From the NCBI GenBank assembly GCA_037576195.1, contig CM075102.1, positions 24,238,745-24,302,744 on the forward strand: a stretch of DNA of 64,000 nucleotides, given 5' to 3'. Made by a program: the position numbers and the translations under genes. The stretch is from Phytoseiulus persimilis. Its lineage: Eukaryota > Arthropoda > Arachnida > Mesostigmata > Phytoseiidae. Under the pieces are notes generated by a model. The model was not told the origin of the DNA, searched no databases, and was given only the letters and a program-made list of their open reading frames with translations. Of this stretch, positions 44,527 to 58,600 are shown in pieces. Numbering within the stretch: position 1 is the stretch's first letter; each line of letters starts with the position of its first letter.

Positions 44527-47500
44527 CTCTACGGCTTCGCTCCAAGATCTGCTTCGTCGAAATGGCGCTGCTATGTACGATGTCTACGACGGTTGTCAAA
44601 CGAGCGACCGAGCCCCGCAACCGATCCTGTGATCGTGTGATCCGAGCAGGAGGGCAGAGTGGGTGTGTCATAAAGAATGTTTCAGGAACGGGACGAAATT
44701 TATTCGGAAACAGGAGACCAGCGAGGAAGGAACTCGTTGTTACGACGGTTTGTTTCGCCTCTGCCGCTGCAACAGCACCATCGCCTCGTTGATGATGACG
44801 GGTCCGAGCTGGATCGTCGGTGACCTCATTAGTTAGATGAACTTGGGCTCCTTCGTTGAAGCCCAGAGGTAGTTGGCGAGCCGGGGAGGATTCATTGACT
44901 TCTCTCCTCACCGATGGACGCTGGTCGCCGTAGCGGAGCCCACTCGTGTGAAGTAAGCTCCGTGGTCACGAACGAAACTGCGGCACGCAAACGTCTTGAG
45001 TCTCCAGGGAGCAAACAAACTTTCAGGCAACAGGATCAGTCAGTTCGAGCTTGCTCATACTACAAGCTCCAGACTAAGCACACTCCGTTTCGCTCAGCGG
45101 CGAGTTCTAAGCGGCTTCCCAGGTGACCACGTGATTTCCAGCGAAGAAGTTTCTTGTTAACTTTAGAGCGGCTGTCGGGATCGAAAGAGCCCCTGTCTAG
45201 AACACGGAAGGTCACACCGTGCGCGTCGACAAACAGTTCTCCCAACGCCTGCTTCGAGCCCCCGCCCCGGGCGGTGTTCCAATTAGCCGATTGTCTGGGG
45301 CAGTCGAAAACGTTCCTGGAGCTTTGCGGGAAACAGTGGTCACACACTCACTTCCGCGGTGAGCGCTAAGCTGTAGGCGTTATGCACTTTGCTTCGTATG
45401 CACCCGAACTCCGAAGTTCCCGAGGTTGCCCGAGCCTCCGCTCGCGGTCACTTGCTCCCATAGCGCTGGAGGTTCTCGGAGTTTGCTCAGGACAGCTCGC
45501 TTGTTTCCATCCGCCATGTCGCCGGTTTTCACAACTTGCACGCATGCTGTTTTTCGTTGTGGACGAAGCCGGTCGGGCTGCAGGCGTCAGATGTTATTAC
45601 TTCGTTAGGGATGAACGCCGCGACACGACTCTGCATGTTTCGTTAGGTCTAGTCTCAAGCACATCTCTCGCAGCGTAACAAATGACCTCACAGTTTGCGA
45701 CAGTCGACGGGCCTTCATTGAGATATATGGCGTCTCCTGGACTGATAGACGCGCTACTTCAGATACCACGGCCGTTGAACCCCGACGCAGATCCCGCTGC
45801 GTATCCGAACCCTCTCGGGAGTTCGTCCGAAATGAATTCGCCAACCTAGTTTCGAACGTAGTCGCCCCGCTCTGTTGGTTAGGTGTCTGATTTTCCTTCC
45901 GAGGATCGAGAGAGCCTGATCTTCGGAAAATAGCTGGGCCGATGCAAAAGCAGCTTCCTGCTCAGCGCGGCGATGGAGTCGCTGGCGAACTCGGGTGCGA
46001 GACTACTTGAGCAGGATGTGACCGGCGAGAACGGTTGTCTTCATTAGAATTCCCATCGTTTTCGATTTCCGTCGCTATGCATGCATTCAAATCTTGCCTG
46101 CTCCCTAGCGCGGCCGAATATCATCGCCGATCGGCTGCATAAAAAACAGCGATCCAAGCAGCAGACGACGTTCGCTCCCATTCCTTCCATTTCCTCTTGT
46201 TTTCCACTGATAGCGGCCGAGGTCGCCCTCGCCGAAGTTTTCTCCGCCTGCCTCCCACCGGGAATGTGTTAGTTTCGGCCGACGAGAGCCCACCGCTCTC
46301 ACGCTCATCCGGGTAGGAGCATGCACGAGGCCAGGAACCCGAGCTCTCTTTCGAAGATTACCTGGCAAGGGGCAACCTCAATTAGTAGATGAGCTCTCGC
46401 CACGGAGGCCACCACTGCCGTTGCTCTTCATGCCGTAGAGAGCTTCGGAGTTGACCCATTCCATCAATCAAATCGGGAGGACCATTCTTGAGCGTTTTCA
46501 TTTGGAGCGGGTCAATATTTTCGGACCAACGAAGCCAATCTCGCATTCGTTCCTCCTGGGGTCATCGACCGTCACACAGATGTCTGGCATGCTTCGTAGG
46601 TTGGGAGCTCTGCCCGCTGGGGAGTTCGGCTCTGACATTGAGCGAAGACTCGCCGTTTCCTCAACGTCCTCCGGAAGATGGGAGTTGCGAGGCATTACCC
46701 CGAGACGAAAACCGCGAATGAAAAGCTCATCTCGGAGCACCGTGCGAATATAGGACACGATTATGCCATTAGCCTCCCTGTCGACGGGATGTTCGCCCCG
46801 TCTCGCAGGTGGATTTCGCGCTCGGACCGCAGCCAACAGCGCTGCATGATGCTCATAAGTGGCGCGGCTCTACTAAGCCAGAGATGACTGTTTTTCTGGA
46901 CTCTATTTTTCCGCGTCTTCTGTCAGCCTCACTCTGCCGCGGGCAGTGTTTCCCCACCGCCCCTGCGCGCGTTGTTGACGTAAGACACGGAATAGCATTA
47001 GCATAAGACCGGGTCATGATTCACTCACTGCCGCCTGTAGTTCCGTCTAATGCGCTTCGGATGCTGAGCCACAGCAGACCTCTCCGTTTGTGCCCGAGCC
47101 GTTTTCCCTCGAGCTCACCTACGACAGCTCTCTCACGGCTTCTCCACCTCGGAGGGAACTCGAGTGGGCGAAATGACGGGCTTGAAAGATTGGAGGAGCT
47201 CCTTGTCGTCGCTGGAGTAGTCCTCCTTCGGAACGACGATGAGGATCAGCAGCGATCTGACAAGTACTAACGAACCGATCGCTCTCGGAACGGTCGGAGC
47301 CGCAGACGTCGCGGCTCATTTTCGCGAAGATTCCTCCTCGTGCTCTGAGAGCTGGTAGGGCGGTAGGCTGCAGGTGGCGATCGGAACCGCCGTTTACGCT
47401 CCGAATGCCCGCCTGAGGCAACTTCGACTTTGCACAGGCTGCGCGGAAGCGCTACCCGCCACTGAATCATAACAATTACAAGCTCTGAAAGGCGAGCAAG

Positions 47501-50500
47501 AAAACGGTCTCTCATTTTCCTCAACTACCGGTCTCTGAGAAAACAGAGGGATACGATCCCCTTTAGATTAGGTGTCTGTCCACTTATTGACTCGCTGAGC
47601 GATGCAAACCTCGAATATTACCCGACTGGAGAACAAAGGAGGAGAGCGGCATTCCGCAGAAGCCAAAGCGGCTGGCGGCGGCCTCGGGCTACATGAGCCA
47701 GAACCAGACTTTCGAGGATGTCTCGTACATCAAAGTCTCAGCTGCTTCGGAAAACAAAACACCAGGAACTCGCGAGTGGGATCCATTACGCTGTCCAGGA
47801 ACTCTTGTTGCTGTACCTCGCTCATCTCGAGCCCTCCCGATGCCCTCACTTTATGTCGTGATTATGGTTCCTCGGCCTCAGCTCGAAGCGTGAGTCCTAC
47901 TTCTGAACATGCCCCCGAGTGAACGACCGTGACGTCGAAGTCATTGTTCCGTTGTCAGCAGAGGAACACTGGGAACCCATGTAGTTTCGACTGCGACCGT
48001 GCACACAATACGCTGCGTGACCAGCTCCTCTTGTTGTCCTGGTGTCAAACCCACATAGGACCCATGTTGACGCAGGGTGGGGACGGGAAAGGTCGACCGG
48101 GCGCACGCGCACGGAGACACCGCTGCGCCCTGCCTTCACAAATCAAGGGAGGCCAGAGTAAATATTCTCGCCCGGAGGAGCGCTGCTTGAAAACGCCGTC
48201 CGTCGGTGCAGTGTGAAGTGTCCCGACCCGGAGGCCCATGCGCCACCTGCCGTTGAGCTCCACCACCCCACAATATGCATGGGAGGCGACCTGGCAGACT
48301 TCTGCCCAACGCCTGGCGCGTTGTTTGCTCCTGATCGGGCAGAGGTCGAATCCCTGGATTTTGCATGAAGGAAGCAAGGAAAAAACCGAGCGATAGGAGA
48401 AGAGTTCGCGGAACGAGAAAGTGAGACCAGGTTCCCATACGGCTTACAATGTTGACGTTGGCACCGGAAGCTAACGCTCGAGGCCTTTTGTTTTCAATTG
48501 TGCTCAGCTGCTCTAGGCCTACTTCCAGTGTCCACAGAGCCCACTGCCGACAGGCGCAGAGCAAACTTCCGAGCCCGACTCAGAACGCTTGTCCGAGCCG
48601 AACCGATGATCCGGGACGCACATCCGATATTGAACCCTCGGAACTTCACCGAATCCTCCCTCGCCCTTTGAGAACCTCGAAGAGACCGACCATGAGGACC
48701 GTCGAGCCGCTTCAGGAGCACGAATTGAAAGAATTCCAAGGAATGTGCTCAGACGGCCCTGCGATTCGATAAGCTCTTGTTTTGAACCTGCTCGCCAAGC
48801 CCGGCTCCGCTCGGAGCTCGCAGAGACTCAGCCTCTCGGGAAGTAGGACAGCGCTTACGCAAGGTCGTGACAGCGGCTGCACCCGGACTTTCCACGGAGT
48901 CGCTTCCATGCAACCTGGATGAAGTCCTGTAACGAACTCACTGCGGACGGGGAAAACTTCCAACGCTGTAATTAAGTCCGTCTGCTGCACACATGCGAAC
49001 ACATGCACCGCAAGCATCAATTACAATGGAGTTCTCAGCGACCAGGGACTCGAGGACGTTGAGTGAATTCTCCTTCGAACCCTTCGTTTCGCCTACGCTA
49101 AGGGAGGAGCACCAGATTCTCGAGGGAGGACACTCCGTTTTCCTCTTTTCGCGATCCGGTTATCTTCGAGGGATTTCCACCGACTCTCCGCCGGAGGACG
49201 CGGTTCAGCGGGAGGTCCTCTAGGAGATGTGCGCGTCTCGAGCGATCCAGCTCGGTGCGAGCCTTGCCCGTTGTTCTCTCGCCCGGAACGGGTAGTTCAC
49301 GGGGGGAGCGAGGGCACCTCTCCGGTGAAGCCCGTCAACGCGGACCTCATTAATCAGGTCATTAATCACTCGAATTATTCAGACCGAAACGATAAAATAA
49401 ACATAGCCGGAAACGCGAGCGTAGTCAGCCGAGTTCGGACGTACACATTCTAGCACGGAGCATCAGAACGGACCCCAGGGAGCCGTACTGAGTTGAAGGG
49501 AGTATGGTGCAACACGGAGCCCGAAATCGTCTCTTTGAAAATTCAGCGCTTCCGAATGGGGTCCCAAAGCAGACGACAAACTAGCCGCTGTTGTTCTTGC
49601 CTATTTGTCGTTTCCCAATTGTCGTTACGCAAGCAAGCGCCGTTTCTATGGCCGTTGTCGCCTAATCGGTGTTGACTCTGTTGCTCAATTGTTGTTCCAC
49701 TTGCGGCTCGTCCCTCGGGTCCAAACAGGAGTTTCTTCTTTCACGTCCACCTACATGCGATGACTGAGGCTTCATTTTGGTTTTATGCGGTGTGAAAATT
49801 TGGAAGTTCGCTTATGGGAGTTCTGGAGCTTGGCGACTTGGAGTGCTGTTGAGCTTTTCGAGGTATCGGATTCCGCCGCCTAATGTACGACGTCGGAGTG
49901 TTCGGGGACCCACTCGAGCTACGCGGGCAGACCGGCCTTCCTAAATTCAATAGAAGGTCTCAAATTTCGATTGAGAGAACTTCGGAATGACTCATCAGTT
50001 TGATGTAAGAGTTTCAAGCGATTCTCTCCGTCGGCCTAGGGAACCGAGTCAGGTGCTGATGAAAAACCTTGTTCTCCTAGCGCTCGATGAGACGGTTCAG
50101 GTTCGACAGGCAGCCACGCCGGCTGAACAGCCACGAGTTCGGCTCTGCTTAGCGTCTGGAATTAAGATGCTGGGCCCGTTTTCGATTCTTTGATCAGCGA
50201 TTCAAACCCTGAGAGCTTCTCGCAGGCGTTCGCTATTCGGTTCCTGCGCCCACTGACATTCGATCGGCAGCGCATTTCACAGAAGAAAGAGCCAATTCGC
50301 AAACTTCATCGCCCGAAGCGATCGAGATTCTCGTTGCAGAAGTTCTCTGCCCTGATCGGCTGTGAAGTGGAACAGAATTCAAACCCGATGATTTATAGGA
50401 TGCCTTCGACTCTATCTTGACTGATAATCCCGACGCATTAATGGCATCACGTTCTCTTCTCCGCAGCACGCCTCAAGCTCGAAACGATACGGCTGGAATG

Positions 50501-53500
50501 GACAGAATTTCTGGTGGGTATCGGGCGCTCATGATTCGCGAAGCTACTTCTCGGTAGCGATCGGAAGTCTGATCTCCTGTTTTCTGCTGCGGACAAGAAT
50601 CTTCAGGAATCGTCGATCTGGTTCTCTTGACAACTGCGGGCTTCGAGGGGTTACAGGGGGGGGGGGGCAGAGTTTCCCCCAGGTCATCGGATGAAGCCAG
50701 CGATCGTCTGATACTCTTTCGAAGTCAGATTGAAGTGTGTCAGGAGTTGATCGGCGTTCAAATCATTGTCACCCTCAAGCTTCCTTCTGGAACACTTCCA
50801 CCTCGGTCGGGCCGACTCGGTATCGATCGAATTGATTTGCCTTTGCCTCGTACCACACAGTGACCCCGATAATGCCGTAGCTAAATGCATTAGCGGTGCA
50901 CAAACCTTGTGATTATTATTCAACGCTTTGATTATGGCGGGAGCAATAAACGGCAGCCGCATTCGAAGCTCTGACACTGTTTTCTGTTGAGACACCGGCT
51001 GGGTGACGAAACATTATCTGGTGATTTCGGCTATTCCGAGCGGAAAAAATATCGAGCGATCCGTCCTTGCTGTCCGGTGTCCTAATTCAAGCAGCTGGTT
51101 CGCTCTTGATTCACGCCGTCGAGAATCCTCTTGAAAGGTCCGCACACTGTTGAAGGCGAAGGTTGACAGAAAAAGAAAGTCGCTATGTGCAGCGTCGATC
51201 GACATCACGCGCCGCTGATCCTTCACTGTGATGGACCCGTTCGTCTCGCGGTATCCCGCCAACTCGAGACAGATCTGCAGATTTTATTGTTCGCCTCTGA
51301 ATTAACGTCCGAATTTCCGTTGTTGAAGTGAGAGCGGGTCGATCAGGTGCGAGGTTCACCTGCGTTCGGCCAGATCCGTGCATTACATCACTCGACTCCG
51401 GCTGATGTCCGTAGAAACGGAGCAACGCATCCGCTATGATCAGGATGCAAAGCACGTCTCGTTGCACTAAATCCCCTCGAACAGCCAGCGTGCATACCTT
51501 GCCAATGAACACAATTTGGCACCAGTTCGAAATCACAGAAACTCGCGGAAGCTGTGCGCCGCTCATTCGCTCGATGGGAAAAATCAAAATCGCTCTCGCG
51601 GAGAGCGCGTTCTGGGGTTGGGAGAAAGAATGGTATCCGACTGCTCCGGGAGGTAGATTCGCGACTTGTGTTGGTCCGAGCCCTCGGTAGCGCGGACTGC
51701 ATAAACGCTCGGTGTCGACTAATCTCGCTCGTGGGATGAAAACGGGCTCTAAATGAATTAGACTTCCATCGAAATAATGCTTGATCGAGTTACGGGCGCG
51801 CGTCGTCGCGGAAACGGCTGGAGCTTTCGCGTCAGGAGAAAATATTGCCCCTTCCATGGTCGGATTCGTCGGAAGAACTAGATTCCGATGTCGCGAACCG
51901 AGAGTCAACATTCAGGGAGACCAGGAAGCAGCTCCCCTGGACTGGCCCATTTTCAAATGAGAAGCTCGCGCCAGTTGAGCTCCCCCGAAGTATTCTACTT
52001 CTTACGTTGGGAACGAAACAGCGACTGGCTCACATCTGTCATGATCTAAGAGTTTCAAATAGCCGCTGAGGAGTTGTTCGAAAACTTGGGGAACGCACAA
52101 TGGAGTCTCAAAAATAAGCTACTTGAGCGCGCCGAGCCTGGGAACCTCAGCATTTGAACGTTCCGATGAACATCCTGTGCTGATGGTCCGACGTTTCAAC
52201 ATCCCATCCCGAAGGAGGAGCACGTTTTCGGGATAGTAGAGGATATTGGATGTCACAGCGTTTTCAAATTCGAAGCCGGTGTTTGAATGCTCGGGGCATG
52301 CGGAACGCGGGCTCGAATCTGCAGCGAGGAGTATGACAGGAGCCGCATTGAAGCGAGGGGCATCCGTCGGAGCGGGATCCCCGGGATATCTGAAAATTTG
52401 ATTTGTTGGCGGGAATCTGCGTCGGAGCAGCTGATGAAGGCGATGCTTTCAGCCTCAGATGGAAATAGCATCCTCGGGATCAGGCCATCGCGTCTTCAGA
52501 TACCATCGAAGGTTTCGATCCTTCAATTAGAGCACTAGGTCTCGAACAGAGCTCTGGAGAGCGGGAATCCACGCATTGGATTAGACGAGGGCTGAGGGAG
52601 GCGCTCATTGCTCATTTGACTCGACGATCGAGGACAGGACAGAGCTGGTAATCCGATTATGTTCGTTCTCATGTGTTTCTGGACTGCGTGATTCGTATTC
52701 TCCGTGAAATCGAACGACCTGAACAAGCTGCTCGAAAAGAGTTTTGGCTCGTTCAGTTGAAGAGACGCACAGACAGCACACTCCAAGCTGCAGACGGATA
52801 TTTGTGCCCCATACAAATCTCTGTCTGTTTTTTTATTCTCCAGTTTTCCGGCGTGGTGTGGCTTTGAGGTACCGCTGCCAGAGGTATTAACTTTGTCTGA
52901 AGAGGGTTGGAACCATGGAAACCATTCCCTGACCGCTGGATGCTTCCAGAAACAGGCTGCTCAGATCGGGATGACCGCGTGCGCTCAGGTCACCTGCTGC
53001 AGGTGGCGACCACGTTCCATCTGTCATGTACTTGCCAGAATCGTCAACTGGATTCGTTACATCTGCTCCGTCTCTTGCGAGCCAGCGTGCTGTTCCAAGC
53101 CAGAAACCCGGGGTGCGTGTCCAACAAGTCGGTCTGATTCTGAGCCATCGAAGCAGACTTACCGAACATCGACACACGACGCTTAATTTTGATAGAGTCG
53201 ACGGTCAGTCATGCCAAGAGTTTCGAGCTCGGGAGAGCTCGAACTTCGTTGGTGGGATCAACTCGATGGACTCTGATGTGGACCCATTCCCGCTAAATGG
53301 GATGACATCCGATTGCCGAATCTCCGAAGCGTCACCGAACTTTGAGAGACAACATTGTGGCGATGGGGGCACGATGAGGCAACTCCCTCGATAGAGCTCC
53401 GCTCCAACGTTGCCAGTCTGGGCGAGCGCGCTCAGCAACGGGGCGGTGACTACAGGGATGAAGCCAACATCCTTCTCAGTTGACTCCTCACTTGGGAGAA

Positions 53501-55015
53501 CGTGCCTGAAGAGTTCGGGTGTCAAGACCCCTGTAAAAATGCTCAATCCCGGGAGAATGATTTCCGCTCACGTGTTCAGGTTCTGTTCCGGAGCGAGCAT
53601 TCGCCGCGCTCCCAGGAAGTCAGGGCGCGGAACAAGCAGCGGTCTGGCATTGTGGTGGAGGGCCTCGAGGATATCTCTCAAACCTTTGGGGGAAGTTGCG
53701 CGTTGTCAAAGAGGACACAGGAGGACGCGAGGGTCGGGGAAAAGCCGGAAAGAGTCGGAAGAGGGAGACAAAACAGTTCTCGAGGGTCGCGGAGAGCTCC
53801 CGTAATCCCAATTCGCTCCGAGGGAGCAGGGCGCTTGAACAGAGGTTATTTCTACACGCAGGTCCCGGGAGGAGGCTGCGAACAAAGCTAGAGAAGTATC
53901 ATCAAAGCTAAGTCGCTTTCCTGGCACAGTTGAGTACGAAGCACGCATATGCATCTAAAAGAGTCCAGTGTGGACTGCCGTTTGAAGGCCAGCAGCAGCG
54001 GCGACCGACGTGCACGACGTTCGTCCGCGTGATGAAAGAGAATGGAAGCCGTGCATGGCGATTGATTTGATCAGAGGGGAGTTCGGGCTCGTTCATTGCA
54101 CGTCGTCACGGCGTCCGGTCGCGATCGAAAAGATCGCATCAAAAGCCGTACGTTCGTTTGCCTTGGTCCGACTCGATCGAAAATGTCGTGTGGTCGTGTG
54201 TAGAAGTGGCGTCGCAAACATTTTTGAAGAACTCCCAATGCACTCGACGAGTTCAGCTTCCTGTTGAGGACAGCGGTCATCCTGTACGCTTCTCAAAATA
54301 ACTTCCAACGATCTGCATTGATTGTCTGAAACGCTGGTGGTGGCCTTTCCGAGCCCCAATATCGCTGTCTTCGTCTGAGACGACAATGATCGAGCGTTTT
54401 CGTAACCCGACTCTGTTTGCGAAGCAGGGAATCGTCGCAGAGTTCTTCCCAGAGCTCGATTCCGACAACGCCCCGGAGCACGCGATGGGACGCCAAAAAA
54501 CGCGATGGGACGAAACGCGGGTTTTCGCAGGTGGGTTGTTGTTGTGTGGACAGGCCAACGGCCTCAATCTCGACCGTCCGACGAGAATGTCGTAACTGCA
54601 CATAACGGCCTAATTAAGTTACGGCTCGCTCGCAATCATCTCTCTCGGCACCTTTGTCCGGCATGACGCGAGGCGGCTGGTCAGTAAGCTCCTCCCGAAC
54701 TCCACTATCTTATCTTCTGTTACCGTCGACAACCACCAGACCCATTATCACGGCGGGAAAAACAAGCTATGTCAGAAAGTGAACGTTTCGGAAGGACTTG
54801 CCCTCCGGTCCGTCGACCGGGAGCAATTTGTTTTGACTGAGCGAACTGACTCGGACGTTGATGACGACGGTGGACGATTCCGCTGCGATAATTAGCACAG
54901 AATATTGCCACGGTGGTGGCTGAGCCGCGGCTCCACTCCAAGCTATCGCTGGCAGAAGATTCCGCTTTCCTTTCCCCCGATGCAAGTCCAAGGACGTTCA
55001 CCAGGCCTAGGCCAA
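44527..55015. other. 10.5 kb with no recognised gene
   Basis: No domain, transposon end or complete exon chain was recognised. A run of 12 G lies at 50656-50667. The 242-residue minus-strand frame at 51183-51911 has no motif. Minus-strand stretches near 46.5 kb (SLRSMSEPNSPAGRAPNLRS) and 47.2 kb (PKEDYSSDDKELLQSFKPVI) look mildly coding but were not linked into a gene. Confidence 0.3.
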
Positions 55016-55098
55016 CCAATAAAAGGGGCTTCCGATCGCAGCAGTCACAGCACAGATTCACTCACATCCAAGTGATCCCCTCCTCCTCAGCAACAATC
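55016..55098 (+). promoter_or_regulatory. Core promoter and 5' leader of cuticle-type gene
   Basis: A TATA-like AATAAAAGG lies at 55018-55026, preceded by CCAAC. An initiator-like AGTCAC follows about 22-26 bases later, near 55043-55048, and a roughly 50-base leader runs to the ATG at 55099. Spacing fits a TATA-driven, strongly expressed structural gene. This is inferred from position only. Confidence 0.5.
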
Positions 55099-55535
55099 AT
55101 GAACGCTGTGAGTACAGAGTGTAGTCAAAGGTGTTTGAACTCGGGTTCAGGCTTGCGCCGCCGTTACTGTCGTTGAACGAACAAGACTCGAACCCGTTCG
55201 CAGTCGCGGTGAATGAGACATTTTCTATGAGGAATGTCTGTTTACAGTTCGCCATCATCTTCGCCGCCCTCGTCGCCGTGGCTTCGGCTGGATACTCTGG
55301 ATGGGAAGCTCCCGTCATCTCCCACGCCAAGATCGCTAAGGTTTCCTACGTCAAGCAGCCCATCGTCTCGACCTCATACGTTAAGGAGCCCGTCGTCTCC
55401 TACAAGCTCCGTCCCGTTAAGTCGATTTCGTACGTTTCCAAGCCCGTCGTGTCCTACCACTCCGCACCCGTTATCTCCTACAAGGCTCCCGCCATCTCCT
55501 ACTCTGCTCCCTCTTACTCTTCCGGATGGTGGTAA
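55099..55535 (+). CDS. Small secreted cuticle-type structural protein, two exons
   Basis: The product is a 98-residue secreted protein likely deposited in the exoskeleton. Exon 1 (55099-55107) encodes only Met-Asn-Ala; a GTGAGT donor and TTTACAG acceptor bracket a 140-nt intron; exon 2 is 55248-55535, ending in TAA. The spliced start MNAFAIIFAALVAVASA is a clear signal peptide, probably cut after ASA. The mature part is about 81 residues of degenerate repeats around VSY, such as KPVVSYHSAPVISYKAPAIS, ending GWW. Low-complexity Val-Ser-Tyr and Ala-Pro repeats and an intron inside the signal peptide are typical of arthropod cuticle protein genes. There is no Rebers-Riddiford chitin-binding consensus. 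Codons are strongly C-ending (GTC, TCC, ATC), as in highly expressed genes. The frame is intact. Confidence 0.92.
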
Positions 55536-55665
55536 GCCGGGACGGGCTCGAGCCGCCGTGCCATAAGAATCATCTCAGCTCCCATTCTCTTACTGTAGAC
55601 TCATGTCATTCGAACAATGTTTCCCTCTTTCGCTCTTCAACTGGGAATTACAGCTGTATACATGT

Positions 55666-55671
55666 AATAAA
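55666..55671 (+). terminator. Polyadenylation signal of cuticle-type gene
   Basis: AATAAA lies 131 bases after the stop codon, in the sequence CATGTAATAAAACATAGCG. It is the first canonical signal downstream of the gene on this strand. Confidence 0.8.
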
Positions 55672-55676
55672 ACATA

Positions 55677-58600
55677 GCGGATCTTGAGTTGACAAGACTG
55701 CTCTCCTACGAACTCGTGCTTTCTCATGCTGAAAACAATATCGGACCAGCCGGAAGTCTCGAGGACTGTACTACGACTCGAGCCGTATCCGAGAACCGTG
55801 AATAAGCTTCAATATTCGAGTTGCTTTCGATGCTCTATCGTTCTCCTCTATTTCATCGAACGCAGTCGACAGTGGAATAGAGCCTGAATCCCGTAATCTC
55901 GAGATCTCTATTCGAGGGAGGTCGCATCCGACCGAAGTAAGACCCAGATCAGGATGATGGAGAACGCTCAGGGAGCACTTTGTTTGTGCGATCCTCAGAT
56001 ATTCGGAATGTGTTCCAGGGACACTCGGGAGAACGGACTTGGGTCCGATTTCCGAGCGACCAATGATGGGGCCGAGCGCTCGGAACTCTGGAAAAAAACA
56101 TGACAAACGAACCTCGTCTTTGATCAGCCGTTTTGTGGGCAAGAGCGAAAGGGAGAGCGAGCTGAAGGGGATTTTCGAATGGGAGGTCATCTCGGAAAAT
56201 GGAGCTCGCTCTCAAGCATAGCTCGAATTCGGTAACGATTAAGATATTCGCATCGATTGTCTCCGAGGAGCGGAAAGAGTTTCGCGAGACAAGTTCCCAT
56301 TGGCTGTGGGCGAGAGCGAAAAATTGCACCTCATCCCGTGAGCGAAACGTCTAACCACGCGCCTTGCTTTCTGTCCGAGAGTCGGGAATATCCGAGCACA
56401 AAGCTCCCTGCGAGAGCGGGCAAGCTTCGCCCGTCTGCCGGCTCCTCCTCCCTACTTGAACAAATGCCTACCCGCCGAGTTGGACTGATGGGTTGCTGCA
56501 CGCGAGCGGTAGCGAATCCAACGTGGTGCTCCTCCGGACAACTTCAAAAGATTGTAACCGTACCCTGGTTCTAGCTTGATGGTCCTGCGTAGGAGGTCTT
56601 GCGTGAACGCGGCTTCGCGCAGGTCCGCCTGCACACGAATCGCGAGCGGTCTCACCGTATCATCGAGGACCGTTCCTTGTCTCGCCACGTTTTTCGCATC
56701 TCTACACAGTGTTCGACACTGGATTCGCGAGTGACGCAGTCCTGTTCCTCTTCCATCTACAAGGAGGATGATTGTCGGTTTGCGAATCGACGGAAGTTCT
56801 CAGCAAGGAAAAGTCATGAGCTGGGAAGTAGCTCGACTGGGTGTCTCACCAGCGTCTTGGAGTTTCGACTCTCCGGAAAGGAATATGCATTCCCGAGCAG
56901 TCTCGTGCAGTCATGAATTCTGCTTGGGTGCGAGCGCACTGAGAATCTTCATATCAATCGAATCGTTGAACTACTATGCTCGCATGCATGTAACAATCGA
57001 AATCGTTCCAAAGCGCAGTTGCGTAATCTGAAGAGAGGAACGAACGGGCCTACTCTGATTGTCTCTAAGGATGCATCGAATGAGCCGGCCGTAATTCTTT
57101 TCTCAAAACCACCCCCCTGACAGATGTCACATCCCCGCGTTCGTTTCCACTGGTGGAAACTGGGCGTTCCGTCATCGTGATGGTGACACATTCGGAACAG
57201 ACATCGAATAGCTTCAAAGTCGAGTCGAGAAAATTAACTTCGTTGGAGTCGAAACGTGGGGAAAGGGGGATCCGCGGCGGACTAGAACGCAGACAGGGGC
57301 CGTTCCAAAATTGTTGGCATCGGACCTTCGAGGATCGATCAGCAGTGGGGAGCCCTTTAGGTGGAATGAATCCTTGCGGATTCAATCCTGAATGCGTAGA
57401 CGAGAAAAGCTTCCAATGTTCAACATTGCAACTCTTTACGATGTGGCGGGCCTGTTCCGAATGTCGTTTTCAGTTCAAGCTGAACGGCGGACGTCTCAAC
57501 GCTCTCCTACTCCAGCATCAGCTGTTCTCGAATCGTCCCTAGAAGGTTCCTGACCGAGCCGTACGGACGGCGTTCTCTTCCAGCTGATTTCGTGGGGCCG
57601 CTGGATGTCGGAGAGGCCATATCCTGCAGGGCGTCGTCGAGAACGAACCCGACGAAACCGGAAGAGGATCTCGGGAGGATACCTGCATTCCCGTTCAGCG
57701 AGAAACGGCAATTCACAGTCCTGAAACCATTGGGGTCAGACTACTATGTCTCATGAGTGAAAATGTCCCCCGCGACGAGCTCTGAAACTTGCTCTTCTTC
57801 ACTCATTCTCGTCGTCGTTTTCCTCGCCGTGGGGCTAGATACGAGAGAGCGATGAAGATATTTTTTGCCCAGCCTACTGTGATGAGCGATTCCGGTCATA
57901 ACACTCTTCCCCATATTTCTGACCATTGGTTGAGAAACTTGTAACGTGTCTGAGAAACTCTGAGTATAGATTTGAGCTTGAAACTCGAAATGCGGTAATG
58001 GGACTCGAACGTTCTCAGGAGTTTTCCAAGTTTGAATCGAAACGGCGGGACATTGACGGGAAACCGTCATGACCGAAACTGAATAGCAGCTGGAGCTGGG
58101 CAACATTGATCTTTATCATTTTCCACTGTCTAGCATCGCAAGGGATAAAGAGAAAAAGTGAGAACAGCGGAGCGATATTTTGCAGCTCATTGCGGCGAAG
58201 AAATCGCTCTGGGACTCCATCGTCCATCTTGAGTGCTTCCAAGATTATGAATTTCCATTTTCTGTCCAACGGAAACGCAGGTCTACTCTGGAACGAAAGG
58301 AACGATCATCGGAAAGAATCCGGCGGGAGTTCTCGGAAAACGCGGGTCCCGTGGCCTTGGCCCGGAGCTTCAAAGACTTGATACAGAGAAATCTTCCGCT
58401 ATTTATTCTGCGGACGTCGATAATGATACCGAAGAACCAGGCGCAGAGCCAGGTCTGGAAGCTGCTCTCTCCATATAGAGATTATTCCAAATTCTTCTGT
58501 TGCGCTCCTCCTCTCTCGCCCCCCCCCCCCCCCCCTCCCCGACGCGCCTTCCCGTGGTCTGGCCTTAAAGCTCGGAATTGAAAAGACGTGTCTCTATCAA

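Noticed and set aside
44309-44911. 200-residue minus-strand frame with Gly-rich and Arg/His-rich runs
   Set aside because: Its distinctive part is the triplet repeat at 44461-44526 and the rest has no motif.
51183-51911. Longest non-transposon frame, 242 residues
   Set aside because: No domain, no splice support, and several unrelated frames of 200-240 residues exist here by chance because stops are rare.
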